A stretch of 64,000 nt of DNA from Eonycteris spelaea (taxonomy: Eukaryota > Chordata > Mammalia > Chiroptera > Pteropodidae). Both the position numbers and the translations under genes were made by a program. The DNA lies in assembly GCA_003508835.1 (NCBI GenBank), contig PUFA01000022.1:6014001-6078000 (forward strand), written 5' to 3'. The notes beneath the pieces were generated by a model that was given only the letters and a program-made list of their open reading frames with translations, had not been told where the DNA came from and made no database searches. Below, piece after piece: positions 1 through 10,799 of the stretch. Numbering within the stretch: position 1 is the first letter of the stretch; the number at the start of each line of letters is the position of its first letter.

Positions 1-1412
1 ACAGAATATTTTGGGGATGTAGCCAGTTATCAAACTATACATATTATCTTCCAAATTTTTAAGTGTTTTTCTTATGGATTTTGAATATTATAAAATTTCT
101 CTGTAAATTAATTCCTTAACATTTCAACTATAAATTCTTCTTTTGTGAGACAAGTTCTTGAGTGTCACATTTCTAAAGTTTAATCACCTGTAAATCAAAT
201 TCCAACAGTGCATTAGGTTCGATACGAAAATCAGCAGTTATATTTTTAACGACTTTAACTACAACAGGTAAACCTAAATTGCTTCAGAATACATAGTTGC
301 GTATTTCATTTTGGCTGAACCCATAAGAAATTTTTCTAAAAGTAATGATAATACTGCATTCTTTGTATAAAACTAATATCAAACAAAAATGTGCAGAAAA
401 CTGCTTTTTGATGATTTGCCACCCCTTGTGATTATTCACATAGATGTGACAAGTTGAATGTGTAAAATTTAAAAATTAAATCATTTGAGAAAAAACATGT
501 CTTTGATCTTAAATATTATTTTAATTGTGAATGCTCCTATAAATATACCTTTAAAAGGCTTAATGAGACTTATGTCAATTGCAAATGTTCTCATAAATGT
601 CAATTTCCTAAAGTTCATAAAAATAGCTTTGAAATGTTCTTGCAAATGTCCCTTTGACTTGGATTTACTGATGAAGAGAATGAAAATGTTAGAATTGCAC
701 TTTATTAGACTTTTATAAAATTCTACATAATTATAAGTCTTACTGTGAAACAAGCCCAGTGCTATATGAGATGGAGAATGTATGTGTTTGTGTTTATGTG
801 TGCATGCATATGGTGTCTGTGTGTGTGTAGGGGAAGTACGTATGCTTAGAATTGTACTGGTAAGAAGTGAATGCATAACAAATAAAATTCAAAATAATAT
901 AATTATGTACGATAAATGTAAGATGAAACTAAAGAAGAGAAATATGCTTATGAATATGAGAAAAAGATTTAGGGGTTGAGCTGAATATTCAAAACTGTGA
1001 AAAATTAAAGAAATAGATGAAAGGTTATAATAAATGTAGATAATTGTTATGCCTTCATACTGAATTAATCTAAGATTCTTAAAGGCTTATTAAGCATTTT
1101 TAATTATTTTTATTATAGTAACAAGTTTTTTTAATTGTTAGTATTATGGAGGACATGTGAAATCACTCTCTCTGTATAAATTATCCATTTATATAATTCC
1201 TAAATGAATTACATCAAATATTTAATAAAATCTCAGCTTCACAGTCTTCCTCATTTTTTTTTTTTTTGCACTCAAAGGTAATGTGAACATAACAAAAATT
1301 ATGCTGTTAACAACCCCCTCTGTATTAACCAATATTAATAATATAAGCCTTTTATACTAATTATAACAGATGTCTTTCCTGGTGGACTTCTGCTGCTCTT
1401 ATTGCCCTCTGA
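1..1412. other. AT-rich sequence, no recognised gene or repeat
   Basis: No known interspersed family is visible here. Short open frames on both strands around 481-979 overlap one another and have the amino-acid make-up of translated AT-rich DNA, so they are treated as chance. A degenerate TG-rich run lies at about 777-832 and a T13 run at 1254-1266. Confidence 0.6.
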
Positions 1413-1601
1413 TTTATTTTTCAGATTTATAATGCATTAGCCTTGACCAGTGTAGCAATGATGACAGGAGAAACATCAATACGCTTGGCATTGACTTCAA
1501 ACTGTGCGATTCCACTGATAAGGATGCAAGATAACTATGGGACAGGGGTGGTCCAAAACTTTTACAAACAACAGCAGATTAAGAAACACTTTTACCAGTA
1601 A
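1413..1601 (+). other. Short open frame behind an acceptor-like site; coding status unproven
   Basis: A frame opens just after a TGA at 1410-1412 and runs 62 codons to TAA at 1599-1601. A T-rich stretch ending in TTTTTCAG (1417-1424) could act as a splice acceptor, leaving 58 codons plus stop from 1425. The translation begins IYNALALTSVAMMTGETSIR and contains NYGTGVVQNF; I recognise no family in it. The opposite strand is also open over much of the interval, which argues for base composition rather than coding. A short A-rich run at 1649-1677 follows. It could be a last exon, a retrocopy fragment or chance; chance is most likely. Confidence 0.15.
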
Positions 1602-4399
1602 CTTCTAAACAATAATGTCTGTAGTCATGGAAATGCTATGATCACTAAAAACAAAAAAAAAATAAAATAAAAAATTGAGAGAGCGACAAGGTGAATTTGT
1701 TCTATATTTTTGACAGCACATTTTACTGCTTATATTTTGATGTAATTATATAATGTACAGCCTTAATAGTGTGCTATGGATGCTTTCAGACATTATGACA
1801 AAGTAAGCAAGGTCACGTCAGTGTCAGTAAATTATCTAGAATATAGAAGCATTAATTGCTTTGGTGGATTTAAAAATAAAGTGATTTATTATGTTCTCCA
1901 ATTTCCTACCTGGACGCAGCTCAGTTATTAGTAGGTGCGGGCATGTTGTCCTCTAATCAAATTTTTTCAAGCCATCTCTATTAAGAAGTCAGAAAAACAA
2001 GGTATTGAAATGCAGATTGCATTGATTTGCTCCAAGTTATTGCAAGGTAAGAGGAAACAGTTATCTTAGGGTAAATCAATATAATCTACATTAAAGTACA
2101 TTGTCTCAGAGTGCCAGGAAATATTCAGTGATCTCCATTGTAAAAGTGGTCATTGTGACCATCTTATCGTCCTCAGTCCTTAAATTTATGTCCCTTGCAC
2201 CTGAAGGAAAGCAAGTTTGTGAACTTTTTCTCAACCTAAATTTAGTTTGCACTAAGTTTCCTTTTAGTACTTCTAGTTTCTGGTCAAGGAGGGAATTGTG
2301 TCTAATTAATTAATTTCATCAGAAATAAATATGAATATCCAAATTTTAATATTACATCCTTAAAGTATCAATCTCTTTATATCACCATGATCCAAAATTT
2401 AAACCTTTCTTATAATTTCTTTGACATGAAATCATGGTTTATTAAGCACTGACAGCTCAAAAATAAATCTATGGTTTTTTTCTCTGATATTCTCTAAGTC
2501 TCTATTAGAGGTGCAGATGAACCTTACCTTTTTTTTTTTCGTAAGTCAAAGGAACTTTTAGTCAATCCCCATGCAACGTTAACTTCCTTGTACGAATAAA
2601 ATGAAGTTTGTCAAGTGTTGCTGGGGAAAAATAAATGTGCAGAGCTGTTTTCCATTCGCATACAATGAATTCTATTATGTTATAACAGGAAGGGAACAGA
2701 AGATGGGCGCTGATATGGGAACAGAGATAAAACACACGAAGGGGCACTGGGGTTTAATCTCTCCTTGACCCTCTTTATCATGATGTATCACAAGCAATTT
2801 TATATTATTCGGTTTATGAAACCTTCCAAGTCCTCAATCATAAAAAGCAAAACAAAACAAAAGGTTTTGAGCATAAAAGAGAGAGGCCTAAAACCGCGAT
2901 GGTCTATGGGATTATGCCATTGTCACTTGATTGACAAGTCACTTTTGTCTGCCTGTCCTGAGAAGAGGAATGAAAAGGGGAATTCTGGGTCTTTTCGAAT
3001 ATTTGAAACAGTCCAAAAAATATGATGTTAAAGGCTATACACACAGAGATTTATTTATAAACATTTAGAATTATAAATTTGGGTTATTAGCAAAGTGGCT
3101 CTAACCTGGATTTACTTTCAACTTTTTATAACATAAATATGCATGCAACATTGCTTGGCAATCAAACTAAGCATTCCTAATAAGTGTGTTTTTACATGTG
3201 TCGTATATTCTCCATTTCCCTCATTGTAGAGCTATGTTTTAACAGCCACTCAATTCCCCTCTTTTGATATTCTCACAGTACTTTCATTTTGAGAAAGAGA
3301 TCTCATAATGCTCCAGGAAACTGGACCCATCTCCATGTCCTGAGAATAATTAAGAACTTTTCTAATTCAACCATAGTAACCCTTTCCCTTTTATCTGACT
3401 GGTTTAAACATGGGGATGTCAATAAATTTTGATCAATAAAATGCACCATGATATCTGCTGGAAGGATTGAGGGGAAAGCTTCCTTTCCTAAGAGAAAAGA
3501 GAAACAATGGACAATAGGCTAGCAGTTGCCAGAGGGGAAGGGGGAGGGGGAGGGGAGGTAGAAGAAAAGGAGAGAAACACATTAAGGAGAGATCGTTCAT
3601 CTCACTGTTGACGAAAAGAATTTGAGGAAGTTATGCCTACAGTGGGTGATTCTGTCTTGTCACCAGATGTATAGAGAAAAGGTACAAACAATGACAGAAG
3701 AAAGGTATAAAGATCCAGGGAATTTTAAAGTTGCAAGTGTCCTACAAAAATCAACCAATTGTAACCATCTAACTTTAGATTCCTTGTAAAGTAAAATAGT
3801 ACATCTGTGTAATGTAAGATAATAAGTGGTTTAAAATACTTTTGTTAGGTACTATTTTATGCACACTCAAAAGTTTTAGATTTAATAAAGTCCAGAAATA
3901 TCCTACGCATTCATAATTCTCTCAATAAATTCACCATGTTTTCACAGGGGGAAACAGCCATTAGAGGAAACGTTCCCCTCTTCAAACAATATAAATAAGA
4001 CAACAAATTCCTTGTTGCCCCTCTCTCTTTAGAATCTTTTTTTTTTTTTTTTCAATGAGTTTTCATTTTAAGTCAAAGGCTAATTAAACCCACCCTATAG
4101 CCATGTTTAAAACATCTTTCTTAAGGCTGTGTGTCTCCTGTATCAACAGTGTCTTTCTGTCTATGGATCAAATTCACTATGTTCTTGTATCTTCCATATT
4201 AAAACAGAAAGAAAAACAAAACCAACACCATTAGTAGATGTTAAGAACTGTTCCAGTTTGTCCTGTTTTTCTGCTCTAAATATGACAGAATTATTTAAGG
4301 CTTTTACATGATTTTACACTGTTCTTTATACTTTTTCTCTCTTTAACCAAGTGTAGGCTATCTTCAGCTCCAAAACTTCCCTCCTTGAAAAGGCAACAA
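1602..4399. other. Unique AT-rich sequence with a G-run and a T16 tract
   Basis: No gene found. It holds an A-rich run (1649-1677), a four-tract G-run (3534-3555) and T16 at 4037-4052. The stretch 3390-3500 (around GACTGGTTTAAACATGGGGA) has the feel of a degraded MER-type repeat, but I could not name a family. Confidence 0.5.
3534..3558 (+). other. G-quadruplex-type G-run
   Basis: Four consecutive G tracts (4, 5, 5 and 4 G) separated by only one or two A fit the usual intramolecular G-quadruplex pattern on the plus strand. The flanking DNA is purine-rich to about 3575. Confidence 0.7.
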
Positions 4400-4790
4400 T
4401 TTCTTCCATATTGAAAATCCCAATGGTCCCTTTGCTGTTCTCTTTTAATTCATCTAGTCAACAGCATCCCTGAGTGACAATGGCCTCTTTTTGAAATACT
4501 TTCTCTCTTGGTTCATGTGACCATTTCTAGTTTTCTTTTTCAGATTTGGCTCTTCTTTGTAAACCCCTTTGCTCCTTAACTAATCTTGTAAATGTTAACT
4601 CCTCCCTCGTTCTTTTGTCTCTCAGACTTTTCCCTAAGTGATTTCATCTATTTCTGATTTATGTGTAAATTTTTTATGACTCTAGTTCTTATTCCAGACT
4701 GAAGCTCTCCACTGAGCTCATAATGAATGTACTTAACTATCTTCTTGACATCTCCACTTGCTTCTTCATAGTTGTTTTAAATTTTAAAAC
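4400..4790 (+). mobile_element. L2 LINE fragment (reverse-transcriptase region), sense
   Basis: The sequence follows the L2 ORF2 consensus in order. A stretch matching the 'CCAATGGTC...TTCTCATCTTACTTGACCTCTCAGCAGCATT' block lies at about 4420-4470. The 'GAAACACTTTCTTCACTTGG' equivalent is near 4495. The 'TATGACTCCCAAATTTATATCTCCAGAC' equivalent is at 4675-4700, and the 'CTTGACATCTCCACTTGG' equivalent at 4743-4762. It is highly diverged, with many small indels and no usable frame, as expected for an ancient mammalian L2. Ends are approximate. Confidence 0.8.
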
Positions 4791-5033
4791 ATACAAAATA
4801 AAAATCAAGACATTAGAATCTATAATTTTTCCTACAATGACTTTTTTTAACTCGTTAATTTTCTGTCTGCTTATTATAGCAATGTAGTAGCACAAAGTTA
4901 GACAACTCTGCTCAGTATGGGAGATTTTCCTGAGCAATGCTCAACTTGAAATGGCTTTCTTCTCACAAAAGTTAGGGTGGGCCATAACCCTGAGGCAGCA
5001 GCATGCCAGTGTCTCAGACAGAGAAGTTAAGCT
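4791..5033. other. No recognised feature
   Basis: Unique AT-rich DNA between an L2 fragment and the A-tailed segment. A 66-codon minus-strand frame has no recognisable features. Confidence 0.5.
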
Positions 5034-5400
5034 CCTCTAAGTGAGAGTAAACACAGAAACAGAGAGAGAGTAACAGTTGATACTTTGCTGAGCTATTATA
5101 AAACACGAGTTCATTTCATGTTTAGAGATGTTGGAAATGGACACGGTCCCGGAAGGAATAGGAATCGAACTCTGCAAAGATAGCCAGTGATTATTTCTAA
5201 CTGAAACTGGACATTGGCCAGATGCGGTAGGTTGAATATACTCAATAGACTGGGTAGCAACCATGATGGAAGGAAAGATTTTTGTGAGTTGTGTCTGAAT
5301 ATTTTTTTTTCCTAATGCATCTGAGTGAGCACAGGAAACAGTCATGGTGGTGATAAAGAAATAGGGTGATGAATAAAGCAAAAAAAAAAAAAAAAAAAAA
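5034..5400 (+). repeat. A-tailed segment, possible retroposed sequence of unknown source
   Basis: A pure A21 run (5380-5400) follows AATAAA (5372-5377) after only two bases, as at the 3' end of a retroposed transcript or LINE. A hexamer TCTAAG occurs just before the segment (about 5035-5040) and right after the A run (5402-5407), which might be a short target duplication. The body matches no SINE, L1 or gene known to me and has no long sense frame. A 114-codon antisense frame (5037-5381) is judged accidental. It may equally be unique DNA with an expanded A tract. Confidence 0.35.
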
Positions 5401-5927
5401 GTCTAAGCACAAGTAGATTCACTTGTTTAAAAAGTTAAAAATATCTTCTTATTGAGAAATTTATTGTGCATCTCAAATATCCATGATCAAGTTAAGTGTC
5501 TATAAGAATTGTATCATTTATGTGAGTCCTAGTTTACAATTTAGTCATTCTCAATTATTTGTTGTCTACATAGTCCTGAGCTAAAGACTTCCTTTAGGTT
5601 TTCAGAGCATGTAAATAACATATAAAGAATGAAATAAAAAGTCAATTCTTCTGGCAATGAACCTGCAATACAAGCTCATGATTAATTTACAAAAATGGTC
5701 ACTTTCTAGCAAAGAGCAACTGTTCCTTAAGTTGATAAAAGTGTGTTTCTAGAACAAAATTGTGATCACAAGAGAGAATGCATGCTACTATTCAAAATAC
5801 TTATGATATAAGTTCGTTTATTTGTATTTTATACTTTCGTTTTTCACTGGGTCTCACTAATAGAGCTAGTCCTAGGTAGATCACTCAGCATGTTTAATTT
5901 TCACTTTTCAAACAAAACTATCACACA
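5401..5927. other. No recognised feature
   Basis: Unique AT-rich DNA; nothing identifiable on either strand. Confidence 0.5.
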
Positions 5928-6082
5928 ATTTTCTAAACTGATTGTATCATTTTACATTCCAACTGGCATATATAAATGTTTCATTTCCTTCACATCTTTA
6001 ACTTTGCCCACTCCGAGGTCACAACGAGATTCGCTTATGTTTCCTTCCAGAAGTTTTAGGGTTTGGGATTTTGTGTTTTTAA
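5928..6082 (-). mobile_element. Old L1 fragment, antisense, internally deleted
   Basis: 5950-5995 resembles the reverse complement of the ORF2 3' region ('ACCATTTTACATTCCCACCAGCAATGTATGAG...CTCCACATCCTTGCCAAC'). 6005-6060 resembles the antisense block 'GAGGTCATGAAGATTTTCTCCTATGTTTTCTTCTAGAAGTTTTA'. These blocks are well separated in a complete L1, so an internal deletion is inferred. The 106-codon plus-strand frame across it (5890-6210) is therefore transposon-derived noise. Confidence 0.65.
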
Positions 6083-7321
6083 AAATACGCTCATATTATA
6101 AATGGCTCACTTCTTTCACTAATAGAAATGTTAAGACGAGAAGTTATCTCTCACGTTTTAAAGTTTTGCTTATTTCATCATTTGTAGAGATGATGATGAA
6201 AATAGCTTAATAATTATGGAGAATTTACCAAACTCCAGAACCCTTCTACCTGAAATATCACATAAGCACCAAGAATAACAATATAAGATGCATTCTAATC
6301 ATCTCTTTTATGGAAAACGAACAAATAGAAAGAGATGCTTAGAGTCACTCATCCGGTAAGTGGCTCATTGGGATCTTTTCAATGGCACAGTTACATCAAT
6401 TAACCCCATTTCATTAAACCATTATCTCTCAAATGTATAATTGTTCTTGACAAACATTTTTTCATTGATTTAATTAAAAAAAAAACACTCTTAACTTTTA
6501 ATGGTTGACCTTAGACACTCCAATTAATATGTATTATTTAAAGTTTTAAAAATCCACATGAGAGTGGTATTTACCTTAAGCTTTTTATTTATTCTGCATA
6601 TCTACATTTGGTTTATATTTTTATTTGTAGGGGTGCAGTACGAATTTTGGGTTTTAATTCTGCTTTTAATTTCATTTTTTTCAGAGGTGAAGCCTTACTA
6701 TGAGTAGTCAGGAACTTGCCATTTTCATAGTGAGTCAGTCATTATGGGGTGTGTGCTATGGGAAGGTATAAATATACCAATTCAAGTAACCTATTTAAAG
6801 AAAAGTTTGGTTACTTTTTTTGTAAATTCCCCAAAGATAAACTTAATGTGCTTAAAACAGTTCACTTGTCTCCGTCTGTCTTTGTGGGTAAATGTCATAT
6901 ATATATATCTGTAAACCTACACCATCAGCAGAATTATATAGACTCAGTCATTATTCACTCAGTTCTTCTAATTCTCTTGACAGTTGACACGGGTTATGGG
7001 TTTTTCCATACATTTAAGTGAATTTAAATTTATTTTTCCTTTATTTGTGGACATATTTCTATACATCGAAGACAAAGATGAATGGAAGGAAAGTAAATGG
7101 CTAAGATAAATGTCAAACAGATTTGACATGATTTCCATAGTGGCATTTTATACTCCAAAATAATCTTTAAAACTTTTCTAGAAATTTAGGAAAAATGCTA
7201 TAAACATTTGGAAAGTATTTACTGAATAAACATAATAAAGTTACTGAATAAATTTCACCACAGATTAATTTAAATATTTGTACTAAAAATAAATTTAAAT
7301 TACCATATTGGTACATTATAT
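6083..7321. other. No recognised feature
   Basis: Unique AT-rich DNA; one short TA run at about 6897-6908. Confidence 0.55.
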
Positions 7322-7528
7322 TGATTAAGATTGTGGGCTCTGTATCCAGCTATGCCACTTTCTGATAGTTTTAGGACAAATCACCCAGCCTCTAGTTGCC
7401 TAGTCTGTAAAACAGACATAGCTATGACATTGAAGTCATTGGATTACAATGATCTTAAATAATTTACCTGAAAAGAATACTAAACATATATTAAGGGCAA
7501 TTAAATGTTAGCTGCTATTATTATTATA
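7322..7528 (+). repeat. MIR SINE, sense, near full length
   Basis: Follows the MIR consensus from the tRNA-related head (TTAAGATTGTGGGCTCTG) through 'TGCCACTTTCTGA...', the core 'CTCTAGTTGCCTAGTCTGTAAAACAG', to the AT-rich tail 'TTAAATGTTAGCTGCTATTATT'. Diverged, as expected for this ancient tRNA-derived family. Confidence 0.85.
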
Positions 7529-7657
7529 GATTTCACATGTCTTTGGAAGGCAATAGTAAGCCCTACCTTTTTTAGTTAGCAGTTATTAATATCATATAGA
7601 GGTTTATAGGATTATCTTCAACTAGCATGTAAAACACATTATCTTGCAAATGCATTT

Positions 7658-7769
7658 TATATATAGTATATATAGGTACATATATATCTGTGTGTGTGTA
7701 AATATATGTATATGTATGTATATATATGTATATGTGTGTGTGTGTGTATAAATATATATATATATATTA

Positions 7770-7821
<52 letters not shown>
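7658..7821. repeat. Compound (TA)n/(TG)n microsatellite
   Basis: A TATG/TG-rich part (7672-7750) is followed by nearly pure TA dinucleotides to 7821. About 160 bp of alternating pyrimidine-purine sequence; likely length-polymorphic. Confidence 0.95.
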
Positions 7822-7826
<5 letters not shown>

Positions 7827-7870
7827 TTAGAAGCCTTCTATGCTCTAAAATTTGTGCCTAAAATCAATGA

Positions 7871-7916
7871 CTTCATCTATCATTTATCTATCATCTATCT
7901 ATCCATCATCTGTCTC
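7871..7916 (+). repeat. Degenerate (ATCT)n tetranucleotide run
   Basis: Repeated ATCT/ATCC units just downstream of the TA microsatellite; imperfect. Confidence 0.7.
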
Positions 7917-7942
7917 TCACTATGCATATCTCTCTTCCACAC

Positions 7943-8070
7943 CAATGTTTCTCTAAGTGTAGCCCTCAAACCACCTGCATCAAAATAATATCTATACTGC
8001 ATATTAAAAGAAAGATTCCAGAGCCTCACCCACAGAGATGCTAATGAACTGGACTTGGGAAAGTCTGAGG
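7943..8070 (-). mobile_element. MER5A-like hAT-Charlie element, partial
   Basis: The left end CAATGTTTCTCTAAGTGTAG matches the MER5A terminal repeat (CAGTGGTTCTCAAAGTGTGG). 'CCACCTGCATCA' and 'GATTCCAGAGCCTCACCC' follow in the expected order. The far terminal repeat is missing or decayed. This is a non-autonomous DNA transposon with no coding capacity. Confidence 0.75.
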
Positions 8071-9439
8071 ACTTCATACGTTTAATGCTTGCTCCAGGTG
8101 TCTTCTGTTCACAAAAGTTTACAAGAGTTTGTTAACCTGATCTATTCATCACTTCCAAACGTTCATTTCTCCTCAGTTGATAAGTGCCCTCTCTCTGGAG
8201 AAACAGTTTTTTCAGTAATTATGGCCAAACCTCAAAGAATACCAGAACTAGATGCCGTGTCAGCTGATATTTCGAATCACGTTCATTTTTCAAATTTTGA
8301 CTCATATCCTCTCACTTTTATGTCTACAACAACTTCTTCAAATGCTGTAGAAACTTTTACTGTGTTCCATGTTATCTCTCCTTCTCCTTTTATTCTTATA
8401 CATTCTTTGTGTCATCCACTCTTTCAGGGTAAAACCTGGCAGCTAGGAGCTGCTGGTTGGGTAAATGAATGAACAAATAACTACATTGATGCATGTTTCG
8501 CACTAAAAAAACATCCTGGAAATAACTTGCGAAGTGGCATTTGAGATGGGTTTAGAGATAATGAGTTTAAAGCAATTATGTCCTTGTTTAGATGTTAGAA
8601 CTTCTTAGTCCAAGGAACCAGGAGATGTGTACAAGGTCACAAATTATTTACTTTGAAGATAAAAAAAAATGACATACATATGAATACTTTCGGTCATTTA
8701 TTATAACATAAACATTTTGTGTAATGGAAATCAAAAATTTTAAACTGAGCAACATCATGAATTTGAGATTGTACGTGCATTTTGAGAAAGCATGAAAAAA
8801 ACATTTAAAAAAGCTTTTACTCTGCCTATATAATTATATATTTACACATGAGCCCCAAAATGTGGCCCCACAATAAGTAATATTCAGAAAAAATCAGCAA
8901 TAAATTATCAATGGTCATGTTTTTAAAATTTTGTCTAACTATTTATCTTTTTGGCAAGCAACATCACTTACATAAAATGGTGCTCACTGTGATCCTATGC
9001 CATGACTATGCAGAAGAAGAAATTTTAATTCAATAGCTAATGTTAATGACAACTGAATAGAGTAATTAAACCCTGTACAAATTATTTATGAGTCAGAGAA
9101 TAATGAATATAGATAATGGATGGGAAAAAGGTAAAGAGAAAGAACTATTATTCTTTTAATAACCATAATATTTTTTTATTAGAAATCAGTGTATGCATTA
9201 TTTATGTTATTAAATTAAAATAATTAAATAGTATTTACATAAGCACAAGGTATCATGACTTTTTCAGTAGTTAAGAATAATGAGACTATACTTGTTTAAA
9301 CGATGTGGACAAAGTTATAGTTTTAGAATTTCAACAAGCTTTGCAGGTCTATGATATTTAGATCCCAATTCCTCAAATGTTTATTGCATGTCTGTTCCAT
9401 ATCCTGAGCCATGACCATCCCATCCCGAGTGAACTCCGA
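8071..9439. other. No recognised gene or repeat
   Basis: Contains a 127-codon plus-strand frame (8089-8472) rich in Ser, Thr, Phe and Val with no recognisable domain, signal peptide or motif. Near 9420-9490 the sequence is locally richer in CpG. Otherwise unique AT-rich DNA. Confidence 0.5.
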
Positions 9440-9622
9440 GAGCGAGTTTCAAACTGGTCTAAATTCTCACTGGCTCAACACAACACCTCGAGTCCTTTTC
9501 AAAACGCACATTTCTGAATCCTTGTATACAGAGGTTTGAAAGTCCAGGCACAGAATGGTCCTTAGGAATTTGTAACATGGACTTCTGAGGTTCTTGCATA
9601 TACTAAAATTTGAGATTCACTG
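9440..9622 (-). mobile_element. MER5A-like hAT-Charlie element, near full length
   Basis: The right end reads ACTAAAATTTGAGATTCACTG, close to the MER5A terminus 'GCTAAAGTTTGAGAACCACTG'. 'TCCTTAGGAATTTGTAACA' fits the sub-terminal part, and the left end 'GAGTTTCAAACTGGTCT' is a weak partner repeat. The ~183-bp span agrees with the usual ~190 bp of the family. Confidence 0.65.
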
Positions 9623-10427
9623 GATTGAAAAAGAAAATAAATTTTGCTTCTGCGTCTTATTTTTCACTCAATTAAAATATTGCATAATTGGTGATAAACA
9701 GCCCCTCCTCTACTTTCCAACCTCTAAACTCTGAATAATATTAAAAAATAATTGAACCATAAACAAATTTTAAAGTTGAACCTTATCCTAGGCAACCAGC
9801 TCTACCATACTACCAGTGGAGCATATATTTCCTAAATTAGTTGCAAGCTACTAAAAGAGATAATTTTTTTTCTGCAGGATACAGACACAATTTTCTTTCT
9901 GACTTTCTGTACTTGAGGTACCAGAAACTTTGATACTTGTTTCTTCCTAGGGGTATCAATCTTATTTTGTTTCTACTGATTTTGAAAAATAAAAAAAAGC
10001 TGAAAAAAAGAAACACAACAAAACTTAATTCTTTTAAGCCTTTGAATCTGCTGAAAGCATTATTACTATGTATGTATGCATAATTTCTATAAGAAAAAAA
10101 TCAGAGGAAGCAGTTAGCTACACTTCAGGCCTAATTCTTGGTGCATTTCCAGTAACATTCAATGAAAGAAATAAGAATTGTCTCTAAAAGTATTTGGAGT
10201 GCCTTTAAAACAAATAATTTTCTTATTTGCAGAGTTAATATATTTGTATTGTTTTTAAAGAGTTTAAATGGAAGTGACTTATTATCTGTAATTACCAACC
10301 AAGCAATTAAATCCATTATTCTATACATATTCATTGTGTACAACACTTGTCTGTCTCTGCAAAGTATTGCGCTAAAATAATAGAGAATATTAATTCTTGG
10401 ATCAATGGAGAATACCTAATTAGGATT
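9623..10427. other. No recognised feature
   Basis: Unique AT-rich DNA. Two 71-72 codon frames overlap on opposite strands at 10131-10380; mirror-image openness in AT-rich sequence is taken as chance. Confidence 0.5.
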
Positions 10428-10640
10428 AGACATGGTTTCTGCTCCTTGGAGTTTGTAGTTAGACGTGGACATTAGATGTATATCCAATGAAGATGTAACT
10501 CTGGGTCTTTTTTGTGAATTAAGAGAGACTCAGTACAAGGAAGGGTCTGCTCGTTTTAAGGGTAGGGAGGGATCAAGAAGAGAAGTTTCTAAGTAACAGG
10601 TGGGGCCACATAGCATGGGGAAGGGTGCTCAGATTCAAGG
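10428..10640 (-). mobile_element. L2 LINE 3' fragment, antisense
   Basis: 'GACATGGTTTCTGCTCCTTG' followed by 'GAGTTTGTAGTTAGACGTGG' matches the antisense L2 3' end ('CCCTGCCCTCATGGAGCTTACAGTCTAGTGG'). A diverged continuation runs to about 10640. Confidence 0.65.
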
Positions 10641-10719
10641 AGATCTGGACTGAGATCTGTACACAGGGCTATCGTCTCACAGCCCTGGAAGAAAAGAAGA
10701 AAGCCATAGAACAAACTCT

Positions 10720-10795
10720 TTCATTTTAAGAAGAGAAACTTAGGTTCTAGAAACTTGTTCAATGACACAGTGAGCTAAATTATCCTGGTTGCCAA
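10720..10795 (-). repeat. Probable MIR core, antisense
   Basis: 'CATTTTAAGAAGAGAAACTT', then 'AACTTGTTCAATGACACAGTGAGC', resemble the MIR antisense core 'CATTTTACAGATGAGGAAACTGAGG...ACTTGCCCAAGGTCACACAGC'. Only the core is recognisable. Confidence 0.5.
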
Positions 10796-10799
10796 AGGG

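Noticed and set aside
1530..1560. Terminal repeat of a hAT element (CAGGGGTGGTCCAAAAC)
   Set aside because: No partner terminus or 8-bp duplication found nearby.
5890..6210. 106-codon plus-strand frame
   Set aside because: Overlaps an antisense L1 fragment.
7658..7821. CRISPR-like or satellite array
   Set aside because: Only dinucleotide and tetranucleotide repetition, no spacer-repeat structure. The host is a mammal.
8089..8472. 127-codon plus-strand frame
   Set aside because: Low-complexity Ser/Thr/Phe content, no motif, no conserved start or splice context visible.
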